Shown: in pieces, positions 21,582-33,305 of the stretch
How positions within the stretch are numbered: position 1 is the first letter of the stretch
Layout: each line of letters opens with the position of its first letter
NCBI GenBank assembly: GCA_963932465.1
Contig: OZ010794.1
Coordinates: 214,409,748 to 214,473,747 of the forward strand
Source: Maratus speciosus
Lineage: Eukaryota; Arthropoda; Arachnida; Araneae; Salticidae
Length of the DNA stretch: 64,000 nucleotides
Direction: 5' to 3'
The notes under the pieces: generated by a model
What the model was told of the DNA's origin: nothing
Seen by the model: only the letters and a program-made list of their open reading frames with translations
Databases searched by the model: none
Translations under genes and position numbers: made by a program

Positions 21582-21711
21582 CGGAAAAGCATATTTTCAG
21601 CTCAATTTCAACAAAGTTTTAAAATTAAACCTTTATTAAAAGTTTCTGGTGCAAATCTTAATTAAAATTTGGGTGGGATATAATATATCCCACCGCCCCT
21701 CAAGGGGTTAA
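21489..21711. mobile_element. E-family TTAA element (copy 2) with long T run
   Basis: TTAACCCTTTGAGGAGCAAGC at the left and CCACCGCCCCTCAAGGGGTTAA-type end at the right. Interior TTCCCACCGGAAATTC and TTTCTGGTGCAAATC. A homopolymer of about 29 T occupies 21549-21577. Confidence 0.8.
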
Positions 21712-22315
21712 ACTGCAATATTCTCTTTATTTAATGATAGACATATTAGGCATGACAGACATTATCCAAATATTTTTGTACGTTAAAAGAGGTGTATGGT
21801 CCCTAGTTTTAGTTTATTGTGTCAAACAAATTAATCTCTTAAGGGATTAATTATACCCACCTTTGGATCACCTATCTTACTTTATTTTGCTTTTACCTTA
21901 TTTATCATATTTAATGATGGAGTTTGTGTATTAACCCCTTAATTCTCGCTCCCGTCAATATCACGGGCTGATGTGTCGTTCGTTATTTGCCGTGCCCGTC
22001 ATATTTCCTGGCTGGAGATGTAATTGCTTGAAAAACTTCAGAGACCAGAAAAATTTAACTGGCATTACCGGGTGAAGTCTTTGAATAGCAGTTTTTGGAC
22101 TTTGGCATTTGACGCTGATTGCAGTGTTGGGCATTGCATGTTTCGAAATATATAACACTCAAGAAATTATTAATAATCAAAATTTAATGTATATGTATTA
22201 TTTCATTTATTATTTGTAAAAGTTTGTGGGATGATGATAAATAAAGTTCAAAGATGTGAAAAATAAAGGACTTATTCACATTAATTTGTATGGTATTCGC
22301 ATTAATTTGTATGGT

Positions 22316-22454
22316 TTAACCCCTTGAAGGGTGGTGATAAAGTACGCGAAAATTTACTTTTACTGTTTAGAAATAAAATCTCTTGTTAATACTGGTGTCA
22401 TTAAATTATTTCAACTTTTTACGAATACAAGTACCTTGTCCCTGCAAGGGTTAA
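22316..22454. mobile_element. O-family TTAA element (copy 4, internally shortened)
   Basis: TTAACCCCTTGAAGGGTGGTG at the left and TTGTCCCTGCAAGGGTTAA at the right. Only 139 bp, so part of the left interior is deleted. Confidence 0.7.
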
Positions 22455-22674
22455 AAGATTATTAACAAATTGCATGCGGACAATATTTCGAAAATGAACA
22501 CTAAATTTACGTTCACAAATACCAATGTAAATTATAACCTGCTCACAACCATTAACAAGAAAGCATGCTTGGATTACACCTTCTTTTTTCGTCCGTACAA
22601 AATATCCGGTACCAGTAATAATTTCTGTCCCCAACCCACAAAAACGTATTTTTACGTGTCCCATATACAATGTG

Positions 22675-22889
22675 TTAATCCCTTGAGGGGCAAGCAATTG
22701 GGTTTCTGTAATGCTGAATTCCCACCGGAAAATTAGAAAAAAAAATTGTTCAAAATAAGGAAAAGCAATTTTACAACCTTTTTTTTCTACCAAAGTTAGA
22801 AAAATAAAATTTCGTAAATATTTTCTGGTGTAAATCTTCATTAATCATAGGTGGGATAAAATATATCCCACCGCCCCTCAAGGGTTTAA
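22675..22889. mobile_element. E-family TTAA element (copy 3)
   Basis: TTAATCCCTTGAGGGGCAAGC at the left and CCACCGCCCCTCAAGGGTTTAA-type end at the right. Its right TTAA is shared with the next E element. Confidence 0.8.
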
Positions 22890-23544
22890 CCCCTTGAGTT
22901 TTCTTCCCCCTTTGCGTTTCTGTAACAAAGCGATATAAGTAAGCGTCCTATCTTAAATGGGAGAAGTAACCGCAAGATTAAAAGCGAGGTCACATCAATC
23001 AAGGTCATGCACCACGTAGCGGATGCAGTGTGAACTACATGTAGATACCTAACTATTTTCTTACTGACACCACTAAAATTGTAAACTTTTTTTCACCTTG
23101 ATTAATAACTGAAGGGTTTCTGGTCATGCGAAGAAAATTTCGAGATGTTAAGTGCGCCTGGATGCCTCGCTCGCTACGCCCTTGTTTTGCAATAAATGTG
23201 GCAAACAAATTCATTTCCATGAGTGACTGAAGATTTAGAAAATGCGCGCCACACTAAAAGCCCGCGTATGTGAATTATCACTCCGTCCACAAGGTGGCGC
23301 AACTGTGTTAATTTACGCCTTATTCCAGCATTAAGTTTGTTCGCTTACTTATAACGCTTTGTTTCTGTAATGTCGAATTCACACCGGAATCTGCAAACAG
23401 ATTTATTGCAAAATAAGGACAACCAATTTTACGACCTTTTCCCACCAAAGTTATAAAAATAAAGTTTAATAAAATTTTTCTGGTGCAAATCTTCATTAAT
23501 CGTAGGTGGGATAGAATTTATCCCACCGCCCCTCAAGGGGTTAA
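22886..23544. mobile_element. E-family TTAA element (copy 4) interrupted by X
   Basis: TTAACCCCTTGAGTTTTCTTC at the left and CCGCCCCTCAAGGGGTTAA at the right. The body is split by the X element between TTTCTGTAA duplicates. E sequence resumes with TGTCGAATTCACACCGG. Confidence 0.75.
22926..23361. mobile_element. X-family Mutator-like element with 9-bp duplication
   Basis: Ends CAAAGCGATATAAGTAAGCG and CGCTTACTTATAACGCTTTG. The exact 9-bp duplication TTTCTGTAA lies at 22917-22925 and 23362-23370. The body matches 18388-19055. No coding frame, 436 bp. Duplication length suggests Mutator-like. Confidence 0.85.
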
Positions 23545-23614
23545 CACACAGAATTCTCGCATGAAGGTTTTTCTACAAATATTAATTTGTTCTATAACAT
23601 CTTTTTTTTTTCGC

Positions 23615-23617
<3 letters not shown>

Positions 23618-23656
<39 letters not shown>
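23618..23656. repeat. A homopolymer of about 39 bp
   Basis: It expands a short A tract seen in the other BB copies. A T run of about 27 bp lies nearby at 23782-23808. Confidence 0.9.
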
Positions 23657-23658
<2 letters not shown>

Positions 23659-23942
23659 GATTGCATATTGGATTTAGAAACCTTATAATTATTCAATTTC
23701 TTTAATAAGGGGAGAAAGTTACATTAAATTACCGTTTTTTACACATTAGGAGGTTGTAAACGATAAACGCAATTGGAAACCTTTTTTTTTTTTTTTTTTT
23801 TTTTTTTTCGGTCTTTCTTCCTGACATGGGTATTACCTTTATTTTTAACTAATGCTTTTTAATCAAAAGGTTAATTAATTTTTAATTAAATGTAAAAATT
23901 ACTGGATAACCATCAGTAATGAACTGGCTTTTATTTTGTATG

Positions 23943-24704
23943 CAGTGAAACCTCCCTATGCGACTCTTTCCTTTAAGTGCCCACCTCCCTGAACGACCAT
24001 TTTTAAATGGAACGAAATTTATACCCATAGGCTCAATACTAATTTTACCCCCATTCAGAGACCATCCCAGTTGACTTCCCTCCATATGCGACCCATTTCT
24101 TTGAAGAAAATGAAAAAAATTCCGTTTTTTCCTGGTCGCTTGAAGAAGGTTTTATTAGAAAAATGATTCCGGAGAGCGCATTATTCATGAAACTTCTAAA
24201 CTAAGTTTATATTCTTTTGTATTCCGGTAACTTTTAAGTGTTTAAACCCCTTTGTACCTTTTTAGACAATGAATTTAAATCTGATGACAAATTAAGAATG
24301 ACGGTCAATAAACTCCCCTGCCCTATTCTGTCAGGAAGCTCTCAAAGGAATAGATAAATTAATGAAATCGTCATTATTTGTTTCCGTCCAAAAATAAATT
24401 GAATTTATTTACTGAACTTCGAAAGGACTTGAAAATAAAAGATAAAACCGTAAAATCAAAGCAAACGTCAATGTATTCTTTTTTTAAACTCTGCAGTAAT
24501 TAATTTATGTAATTAACTTTTGTTTTCATAGTTAAATTTTCATATTATTTCCTAATGAGAAAAATAAATTTTAGTAACATTAATTGTTACCTTTTTTTAA
24601 CAATTAAAATCTAGATTTAAACATGACCTCCATTAAGAGACCACCTCTCGGAGAGATCAATTTATGTTGCAACGGAACGTGGTCGCTTTAGAAAGGTTTT
24701 ACTG
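23943..24704. mobile_element. Non-autonomous Tigger/pogo-like element
   Basis: Ends CAGTGAAACCTCCCTATGCG and TAGAAAGGTTTTACTG, the right one followed by TA. Subterminal repeats include ACGACCATTTTTAAATGG, AGAGACCATCC and AGACCACCTCTCGGAGAG, a layout seen in pogo/Tigger families. No transposase frame remains. Confidence 0.65.
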
Positions 24705-25392
24705 TATATCAAATATTATTTATCTACTGCCAGAATACAACAATTATTTTTTAAATTTATTTTCTACCATTATAAGAAGTAACATTTAACTTGGTTTAGT
24801 GTAATTCATAAACAACTTCTGATGTCACTTTCAGAAAGTGTTGTTCATAAAAGTTATCTTGAAGCTCTTTTATTCCTGACGTGGAAAGAAAACTAACATG
24901 ACAAGACATTTTACGTACAAGAAAGATAAAACATATAATATTTTTTACAATGTTTGTTAAGGTTGCTTCTGAGATTTTTTCTCTCACGAAATGACAACCA
25001 TTAATATATCGTGAAAATCGCATTTCAGTTTGTTTCATATAAATATGCATTGAATAAAAAATAAACAGCAAAAAGTTATCCTCTTATACGTTTTAACAAT
25101 TCAGGATAACTGAATTACAAATAAATAATTATTGTTAAATGCGGAATTTAAAATAAAATATATTTTATGATACTGATCAAATAGTTCAAGACATTAAAAA
25201 TTATTTTTAGAGATGACTCATTATAAACATGATATATTAAGCATTAATATTTATGAGTACATTTATTAGGCAACTTGTGATGTGAGTTTCAGAAGAACTT
25301 TTGATAAAAGTATTCTTAATTCTTCTGCACGAATCCTGTGTCATGATCTTATAATAAAACAAACTCGATCAGAAATTTATTTTAGAAAACGG

Positions 25393-25562
25393 TTCATACA
25401 GGTACCGTTATTATCAAGGCCACATATCAGAATTTATTTTATAGAAAAATAAATCCAGTTTAAACGGACGGAATTTTGCCTTATTTAAGGAGAGATTTTC
25501 CATAAGAAAATACTGGTACCAAAGAATTTCTTAGCCTGGAAAGCACCCGTACGAGCCCTGTA
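25393..25562. mobile_element. Inverted-repeat element in the satellite
   Basis: Imperfect ends GGTTCATACAGGTACCG and GCACCCGTACGAGCC. The centre TTTTGCCTTATTTAAGGAG and AAAATACTGGTACC repeat the motif pair seen in other families. It interrupts a satellite unit after ATTTATTTTAGAA. Confidence 0.5.
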
Positions 25563-25684
25563 GAAGAAAAAATATATAAAACTTTAGAATAAATTAAATA
25601 ATATGAAAAGTAATACCGCAAAATTTCTAGCTTAATATGTTTAAAGAAATCAGTACATATGACTGCATTTTTTTTTTCTTTAAC

Positions 25685-25896
25685 ATAACCTTTTCAAGGG
25701 AGGTGTATGTTTATGAAACATCTTAATTTTAATTCAAAATGTCACAATCGCACCAGAATTTTGGTATAACTTTTTTTCATTATGTGGCTGAAATAAAGCC
25801 TTTTCTCATTGATAAGAAAATTGTTCGTAAAATCCGGTGTTAATCCTTCATTTCAACATATTGGCGATGGAAGTGCTTTGCTCCTGAAAGGGTTAA
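25685..25896. mobile_element. O-family TTAA element (copy 5)
   Basis: Left flank decayed to ATAA, then CCTTTTCAAGGGAGGTG. The right end is TGCTCCTGAAAGGGTTAA. Interior TCGCACCAGAATTTTGGT. Confidence 0.65.
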
Positions 25897-25998
25897 AAAA
25901 ATAAAAGTGACGAGTGATCTCTTTGTAATAACTTGTCCAATGTTTTTCACATCAAATATTATTTGTATACTTCAAGCATACAACAATTATTTTTATAA

Positions 25999-26211
25999 TT
26001 AACCCTTAAAGGCGCAGGGATGTATATCTGCTCCACTTTTTATTTAACACTAAGAAACCGCTATATTTATAAAGAAATATTAATGATGTAAAATTTACAA
26101 AAATATGTTACTAAATAAGGTTAAAAATCTATCTTAAAATTTCTGATGTCTAATCTTTAATATAAGAATAAGAAACACAATTCTATAAGAATGCATGCAT
26201 TTAAGGATTAA
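25999..26211. mobile_element. S-family TTAA element
   Basis: TTAACCCTTAAAGGCGCAGG at the left and ATGCATGCATTTAAGGATTAA at the right. It occupies the position next to a T block that U elements occupy elsewhere. Confidence 0.55.
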
Positions 26212-26471
26212 ATTTAACGAAATAAAAAAAATATTTATATAAAATAAAGTAATTAGATTCGTACATATTAAAACATTTACTAACTTACAATATTTCAGTT
26301 ATCACCGTAGTTCTTATTTGTATTGCAGATGTGGAACATAAGAAAATGTTGACGTATTATACGACAAATGTATATCTGATTTTTTCCTTATTTTTTCTGT
26401 GTAATAAACCTTTCTGAGAATCATATATATTTTTTTCGAAACAAAATAAAAAATCATGTATTTATGATTAA
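26208..26471. repeat. T-block repeat (copy 2)
   Basis: Matches 13358-13639, including TTTGTATTGCAGATGTGGAAC and AAAAAATCATGTATTTATGATTAA. Contains the empty Tigger site GTATTATACGACAAATG. Confidence 0.6.
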
Positions 26472-26698
26472 ATTTTTAACAACAAAAGAAATATTTCACT
26501 TGTTTAGTGCATTTCTCAAGGAAATTTAATGCACTTTCAGAAAGAGTACTTCATAAAAGTTGTCTTGAAGCCGTTTTTGAGGATGTGAAAAAGAAACTAT
26601 ATCGACACGATATTTATTGTAGAAGAATGTTAAATCATATTATTTTTTCATACTGTTAAGAATGCTTCTCAGATTTTATCTCTCATGGATGACAACCA

Positions 26699-26936
26699 TT
26701 AACACGTTCACGCCGTCGCGGTGGGTCACACTCGACTGTCTCAGAGTTGTCAAGTCTCCGGCTTTTTGCACACTACTATTATTTTAGAGAAAAATGTTGT
26801 TCCTTTAAATCGCCCAATTGTTCTAATTAAATAAAACAACATTTTCTGTATTAAAATACTGGTATCCAAAAAGCCGGAGACTTTGCAGCTCTAAGACAGT
26901 CGAGTGTGACCCACCGTGCCGGCGTGAACGTGGTAA
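26699..26936. mobile_element. TTAA element with long G+C-rich inverted ends
   Basis: TTAACACGTTCACGCCGTCG at the left and GGCGTGAACGTGGTAA at the right. A second inverted block GGGTCACACTCGACTG/CAGTCGAGTGTGACCC follows inside. It contains a nested hairpin element. Confidence 0.6.
26745..26892. mobile_element. C-like hairpin element nested in the previous element
   Basis: AGTTGTCAAGTCTCCGGCTT at the left and AAGCCGGAGACTTTGCAGCT at the right. Centre AATTAAATAAAACAACATTT and TTAAAATACTGGTATCC. Confidence 0.6.
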
Positions 26937-27856
26937 TGTATCATGGAAATCGCATTTTAGTTTGTTTCAAATAAATATGTATTGAATAAGAAATAACATC
27001 AAAAACTGCATGATAACTACTTTATAACAAATCAGTGTAATGGAATTACAAATAATTAATAATTTTTAACTGTGGAATTTTAGATATATTATATCTTATG
27101 GTACTAATCAAAAAGTTTGATATATCGCAAATTATTTTTAGAGATGATACCTGATAAACGTAAACACTTGGGATAAATATTCATGAGTACAATTATTAAA
27201 CAACTTGTCATGTCAGTTTCAGAAGAACTTTTCATAAAAGCATTCTCAGTACCTCTACACGAATCCTATCACTTGATTTTATAATAAAACAAACCTGAAG
27301 AGAAGTTCATTTCAGAAGAAAGATAAAACTTAACCCTTTGGACTCCGAATTCTCTTACACAAATTTTGTTCGGTAGGCACTAACCGGGGCTAGTTGGCCC
27401 GCTTTTTCTTCTAATAATTTAAAAAAAATTTACGATTCAACATTTTGAATTTCTTTTTATGTTACCACTATCAGTGTACTTTCAGGAAGAAGTCACAACA
27501 GTAAAACTTGAACATATTAACTCTAAGTATTAGTTTAGAAGCTCAAATTGACACCAAGTCTCTTGGACCAATCTTAATTTTTATTTCTTGCGAACAAAAA
27601 CACAATATAGCCTCCTAAATTGAAATAAAAATTTTAAATATTAAAGCTGTGAGTTATTCAAATTTTTAACTTCGACCAAAAATTGTCGACCAATAATTTA
27701 GGAATTCATTCATACTTAATTAGATGATTTATTATAAACACCAGATGATAAATAAATTGTATCAAAGCCTCTGTACATCTGTTAAGTGCAATAATTCCTT
27801 TCTTTCGTTTATTATTTTTTTTTCTAACGCACCATTCCCTTCAAATTTATGTCAGT

Positions 27857-28290
27857 AAAATGTAATATTGCTTCATGATGCTTTGGGTAATGCCAGTTTC
27901 TTTGAAATAATGATAATTTTTGTTTATATAGAACTTTAGTTCCTAATCAAGTATAAAGAAACGAGTCTGTTTATCATGAAATATATATATTATTGATTAC
28001 ATTCATGATTTATTATTGGTATAATGAGATTTAGATAATCTAATAAGTTAGGATATAGCAATGTGCTTGATATAAAATGTAATATTGCTTCATGATGCTT
28101 AGATAATGCCAGTTTCTTTGAAATAATTATAATTTTCGTTTATATAGACTTTAGTTCCTAATCAAGTATGAAGAAACGAGTCTGTTTATCATGAAATATA
28201 TAAATTATTGATTACATTCATGATTTATTATTGGTATAATGAGATTTAGATAATCTAATAAGTTAGGATATAGCAATGCGCTTGATATAA
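27857..28290. repeat. 217-bp tandem duplication
   Basis: The block beginning AAAATGTAATATTGCTTCAT at 27857 repeats at 28074 and runs to about 28290 with few differences. It is a recent duplication inside element R. Confidence 0.9.
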
Positions 28291-28805
28291 TTATGTTGGA
28301 TGATACCATTTTTTATTTTTTGTTTGAAATGCTGATCTTTATTAACGGTTTAGGAAGTGTAGTTCTATTATGTCAGTAGAAGGGACAACATGCCTCTTAA
28401 AGGGAAATATACTTTTTTTTATAATTATAAAATTCTTTCCTGATCTTTTTATGTATTATGAAGACAGAAAGGATTATTTAGTTTCAACGAATAACTACCC
28501 AGGTAAGAAGTTTTCACTTCATAAAATGTGATGTTATTAAAGCATTATTTATGGCAAACTCTTCTCTGGATGAGGGAACAAGGGGATTTTATTAATAATT
28601 GAGAAATATCAGAGTCGGGTAGATTTTGATTGTTAGATTTGTTACTTTTAGTGGTAGTATGTAACACCAGGAGGCCGATCTTTTAGGTAGATTTTGTAAG
28701 AAATACTACCTATTGCCATCTCCCATATGTTGGAATTTTTGAAAAACTTTTGCAGATCTACACCGATTATGACCCCTAGATCCCAAAACCAGCCCAGTAC
28801 AAAAC

Positions 28806-28850
28806 GCTATCTATCTATCTATCTATATATCTATATATATATATATACAT
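28806..28850. repeat. CTAT/TA microsatellite
   Basis: (CTAT)n grades into (TA)n. Confidence 0.9.
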
Positions 28851-30393
28851 TTTTTTTTACTTTTCTATGGACACGATAAAATATTCAATCAGTTTAAAAT
28901 TTTCAAAACTTCTAGGAAAAGGGCCAAAAAATTATGCATGACAAATTTTTGATATAATTAAAAATGGCTTGAAGGAGTGCAAAAATAGGGTTTTTAGAAG
29001 AAAAAAATTTATAACTTCGTCAATTAATAAGATATCAAATTCACGTAAATTTATCATAAATCCTCTAAATATTATTTACAACTTTTGTAATGACAAGCTT
29101 TTGATAGGAGCAACTCTTACAGCAAAAAGGAATTAAAAACAAAAAAAACTATGTGTGTGGGAGGTTGTATAAGAAAAAAAAATCCCCTTAATCCGTTAAA
29201 TTCTTGGTGGAATTAGTACTTAACTTCGAAATCTACCTGCGCCTGTAAGCCAAGCCAACAGGGATTTTTCTATAATTAGGAATGTTATAAATGTTTTTGT
29301 ACAACAGGAGCAGCTAATTTAATTTGGGGAGGAGGTAAACAACGTTATAACTTTATTTTTTAAAAAGATTGACTGGAATAACCAGTAATTCAATCAATAA
29401 AATAATTCCTTACTATTAATTAATAATAAATTAATTAAAATAATAATAAATGTTTATTAACCCTCCGAGCGTCTTAAGGACTTTCCTACATTTTCATAAA
29501 AATGCTTATAAAATCTTAACTAAAATTTTCTTTCCGTGTTTGTTTCTAAAAATACTTCATGCTGCTTTATTTGATATACATCTTGAAATACAGTTCTGCT
29601 TAAAATATGTTTGTCTACAACAGATTAAAGTTATTTTTGAGAAACGGAAAAATACGTCCAAACCGCTTACAGGATGAAAATTAAAATCAATTAATTCATT
29701 AAAACTATCAAAATTCCAATACCCGTGAACCAAATTCCTACGGGGCATGTTAGCTCGGCGGGCCAACTTGCCACGTGCCAAATGGGCCAACTAACCCCGT
29801 ATCGCCATTTCTGTTTTTCATGACTGTAAGAAATTATTCTGAAAGTATTTCAATAAAAAAACATGCCCTACAATAACTACGAACAATTATTTTTCTGGGG
29901 TATTATATATCAAACTCTAAAATGTAATCTACAAGCAAATAAAAAACATTTATTCATAAGAGAGAAAGTTTACTCACCTTTGCAAAATTTTGAAAATTCT
30001 CAATAATACTTTAACGGACGCTCCGACTTCAATAAAGCTGATGTTGGAGGGGGAAAGCGAAGCAACGCATACTTGGCTGGACTGACAATGTCATCTAACG
30101 CAATGTTTAAAAAATATCGCGACTGGGCCAACATGTCCCGATGGCCAACTAGCCCCGGTCTACCCTAATTTTTTAAAAGAAGTATCCTTCCAGTACACAA
30201 TTTCAAAAATGCTCTAATGAAGTAAGACAAATTTTATTTTCCCTTATTACTGGTACCAAAATCAAATTTTGCAAAGAAAGATGATGTCGCCGCTGCGGTG
30301 ACAATGGAATGTAAAGGGTTTATACTTTTTTCCTCACCAAGGTTAAGAATGTTAGTTAGATTTTATCTCTCATTTTATTAAAAATATTACATA

Positions 30394-31012
30394 TAAGCTG
30401 TTGCCGAATTCGACAGACAAATTCAGAGGGAGGGGGGGTATTTTTCGTCAGAAGGGTTCTAAACTGTCATAGAATATGGGGTCGCAAACCGCTTATTTAG
30501 TCACAATTATATAGTGTTTCATTTTAAGAGATCGTGGGTTGACGAGAAAAATTTGGAGAAAAATAAACAAATTTCATTGAAAATGCACGGTGTGTACTTT
30601 GTTTTGCGTGAAATGTTGTATCAAAAGAACATATCGAATATCACGGAAAGTTCTGAAAAAAAGTGTGCTCACTCCTCAAGCAATCCATGATAGCTATGAA
30701 CTGTTAATGCCAGTCCAAAATGTGGAGCTTCTAAAGCATATTGCTGGCGCGTATAATGGAAACTTCTACCACTTTTATTTTATATTATCACATTTACAAT
30801 AAAGGTAAGAATGTGTCTTTAAAGTTTTATTATAATATACTTCAGTTTTCTAAAATTTATTAACGTCAACCGAAGCTGAGTTAGAGTAGTACACCCTGTA
30901 TTTTTGATTAAATACGTGGTTTGTGACTACATGTTCTATGGTAATTTTTAAACTTTTAATGACTGCTATCATCCCTCTGAATTTGTCGGTCAAAATCGGC
31001 AACATCCTGTAT
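30394..31012. mobile_element. Inverted-repeat element with TGTTGCCGA ends
   Basis: The left end GCTGTTGCCGAATTCGACAG and following CAAATTCAGAGGGA are mirrored by TCCCTCTGAATTTGTCGG and GGCAACATCCTGTAT. A 70-codon frame (30590-30802) inside shows no family resemblance I can name. Likely a mariner-type or unclassified non-autonomous element. Confidence 0.6.
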
Positions 31013-31087
31013 ATTCAGAAAATCACACTTTTGTTTGTGTCACATGAATATGCATAGAGTGAAAGGGAATACCTCAAAAGTTCCAGC

Positions 31088-31336
31088 TTAATGCTTTAGT
31101 GCGCAGCTTTGCATATATGCAAACAACAGTGATTTGGATTTAATAGATTTTTTTTTAATTCGTATATTCCTAATTCACACCAGAAAATTAAAATAGCAAT
31201 ATTTGCTTTAAATAATAACAGACTTTATGTATTTAAACAAAGCAAAATTAACCACTGTAACTTTCTGGTGTAAAGTCAGACTCTATGGACTACGTAAGTT
31301 CTAGAACGTATTCTTTCATGGGAATTAAAGTGTTAA
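31088..31336. mobile_element. U-family TTAA element (copy 3)
   Basis: TTAATGCTTTAGTGCGCAGC at the left and CATGGGAATTAAAGTGTTAA at the right. Contains TTCACACCAGAAAATT and AACTTTCTGGTGTAAAG. It again sits next to a T block. Confidence 0.75.
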
Positions 31337-32028
31337 AGGTTAAGCGTTATAAAATAAATAATTATATAAAATAAAGTACTTGGATACATACTTTTAAAAA
31401 TATTTACTAATTTGCAATATTTTACCGTAACACAGCCACACGGCAGTATGTTTTACTTGTATTGCAGACGTGCAACAGAAGAAAAGATTGACATATTACA
31501 GTGAAACCCCGATCTATCGTTCCCGCATTCATCGTTTTCCCGCATTGATCGTTTTATTTCTATAGTCCCTGCACAAATTATATTCAAATAATGTTAACGA
31601 AACTCGCATGCATCGTTCTTTAAAAAGTCGTTTTCCCGCATTCATCGTTGTAAAATTTTTCTCCTCACCGAAATAATATTAAAGGTCAAGCGAATCCATA
31701 TGACATACAAACTGAAATTACTTCTTTTATCCTAAAATAACTCATTTGATCTGTTTTAGGGGGGAGGGGCGATAAGAATTAGCGCTGATATTGTAACATG
31801 TCTGTACTTGCAAATAATTGAATGCGCAACAGGTGTTCTTGTTTGGAGAATGGGTTATTCTGTTTTGTGTAAAGGGGAGGATGAATGCTTCTTGTTCGGC
31901 CAGCTGCCACATTCTTTCACATTCCTGGTTAATATGTTGTGTGCAGTGCAGGTGTTTAATTTCAAAAGTGTGAGCTTTCAATTTAATGCATTCTGCGCTA
32001 AATTTTATGCACTCTGCGAGTTTTAAGA

Positions 32029-33275
32029 ATGGCAAAACAAATCCGAACTTTAGAAGAAAGGGGATGCGGTGGAAAGAATCCTTTTGAGAAAAAAAATGAC
32101 TTCGCTAAACGTTTAGATATACCGCCAACAACCCTGAATTCGATAATTTCGACAAAGAAAGAAATTAGAGAACAGGCTGATAAGTATGGAATTTCTGCAA
32201 AAAAGAGAAAAACTAGCAAAATGTCTTCTTACTTTCAGTATCTACATTTGGTACGAGCAGGCTAGTGCGTCAAACATTCCTGTAAATGGGAATATTCTTC
32301 CAGAGAAGGCACTTGAAATAGCCGCCTCATATGGCATGGATACTTTTTCTGCATCAAATGCGTGGATTTCACGTTTTAAAATTTGCAATGGATTGATATC
32401 CAGGAAATAATGCGGCGAAAGTGCAGCAGTAATAAATACTGATGCCATAGAAATCTGGTTCGAAAACTTTTGACGTTACTAGAAAGATTCAAGGATTGTG
32501 GCATCTATAATGCAGACGAAACAGACCTGTTTCATAAATGCTTGCCAGAGAGAGCGCCAACGTTCAAAGGAGAGTCTTCTTATTGTGGTAAACATCCATA
32601 GAAAGACTTACAGTGCTACTATGCACAAATAAGGCCTGTTCTAATAAACGAGTGGTCCTCGTTATTGGTAAATCTGGTAGATCTCAATGCTTCAAGAATG
32701 TAAAAAAACTGTTGTCTCTCAAAAATATAAAAGTCAGTTTTTTTCCAGTTAATTTTATTCATCTGTCGTATAATCTCTTGATGCCGTGATAATCAACTAT
32801 TTTAAACAATTTTACAGGAGAAAGCTAGTGAAAAGATCTTTATGTTTCATGGAACACGCAAAAGAACTTACTCCAAAAATATATCTGATGCAGACAACGC
32901 ATTTTGTTCTTTCAGCATGGCATGAATTCTTTAGCCATCCAGAATTGTTTCGTGAAATGCGGTTTTGTGCAAAAAAATTGAGGAGGAATGCTCAACAGAA
33001 GGGGAAGAAAATAATGATGATGGTGACGATAATGCAAATGAAGATTGGTTGCTTGTAGAAGAGGATGTATTTGGCGTTAAATTTAGCAATTATATTTCCA
33101 TTGATCAAGATGCTGCGACAAGTGGTGTCGTAAACATAGAAGGAATGTGTGATGAAGCAAAAAAATTGGTGCCGATGAAGCTGAGCCTACAGTCTGAGCC
33201 TGTTTGATGCAATTACGGCATTTGAAACTGTACGAACTTTTATGCTCACGAAATTACAGAAAATGACCAGAAAAA
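32029..33275 (+). pseudogene. Tigger-type transposase (CENP-B HTH + DDE_1), broken
   Basis: The intact protein binds element ends through two CENP-B-type helix-turn-helix domains and cuts with a DDE endonuclease. Start ATG at 32029 gives MAKQIRTLEERGCGG and a CENP-B N-terminal domain (DFAKRLDIPPTTLNSI). A frame change leads to the second domain (ALEIAASYGMD, WISRFKICNG; about 32290-32405). The first catalytic Asp block follows (YNADETDLFHKCLPERAPTF; about 32500-32580), then the segment equivalent to VIGKSxxPRCFKNVK. The central catalytic part with the other acidic residues is missing or scrambled. The C-terminal part (FVLSAWHEFF, DWLLVEEDV, YISIDQDAATSG, SLFDAITAFETV) is present in other frames. 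Several stops, so it is dead. Confidence 0.85.
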
Positions 33276-33305
33276 TGATTTACATCTTGAAAATTTGTTG
33301 TCTAA

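Larger units (their letters stand above)
21931..23752. mobile_element. BB-family TTAA element (copy 3) with about 1.2 kb of nested insertions
   Basis: The left end TTAACCCCTTAATTCTCGCTC runs to about 22319. BB sequence resumes at 23541 with CACAGAATTCTCGCATGAAG. Between lie O, E and E+X elements. The right end appears decayed near 23750. A minus-strand frame (22158-21961) carries LHLQPGNMTGTANNERH. Confidence 0.65.
27383..30159. mobile_element. 2.78-kb element R with ACCGGGGCTAGTTGGCC ends
   Basis: ACCGGGGCTAGTTGGCC at the left and its exact complement at the right. CTA flanks both sides (27380-27382 and 30160-30162). Related inner sequence (GGGCCAACTTGCC, ATGGGCCAACTAACCCCG) lies around 29757-29800. 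Contents are AT-rich with a 217-bp tandem duplication and a TATC microsatellite. No transposase recognised. The 3-bp duplication could fit several superfamilies, so I leave it unclassified. Confidence 0.65.
27330..30322. mobile_element. Q-family TTAA element split by a 2.8-kb insertion
   Basis: TTAACCCTTTGGACTCCGAAT at the left and GACAATGGAATGTAAAGGGT, TTTA (decayed TTAA), at the right. The right half TTTTTTAAAAGAAGTATCCT to CTGCGGTGACAATG matches Q copy 33306-33512. It is itself inserted in a satellite unit (AGATAAAACT before, TTCCTCACCAAGGTTAAG after). Confidence 0.6.

Noticed and set aside
22419..22841. 140-codon minus-strand frame
   Set aside because: It runs through the O remnant and an E-family TTAA element and includes their tips, so it is a composite of repeats.
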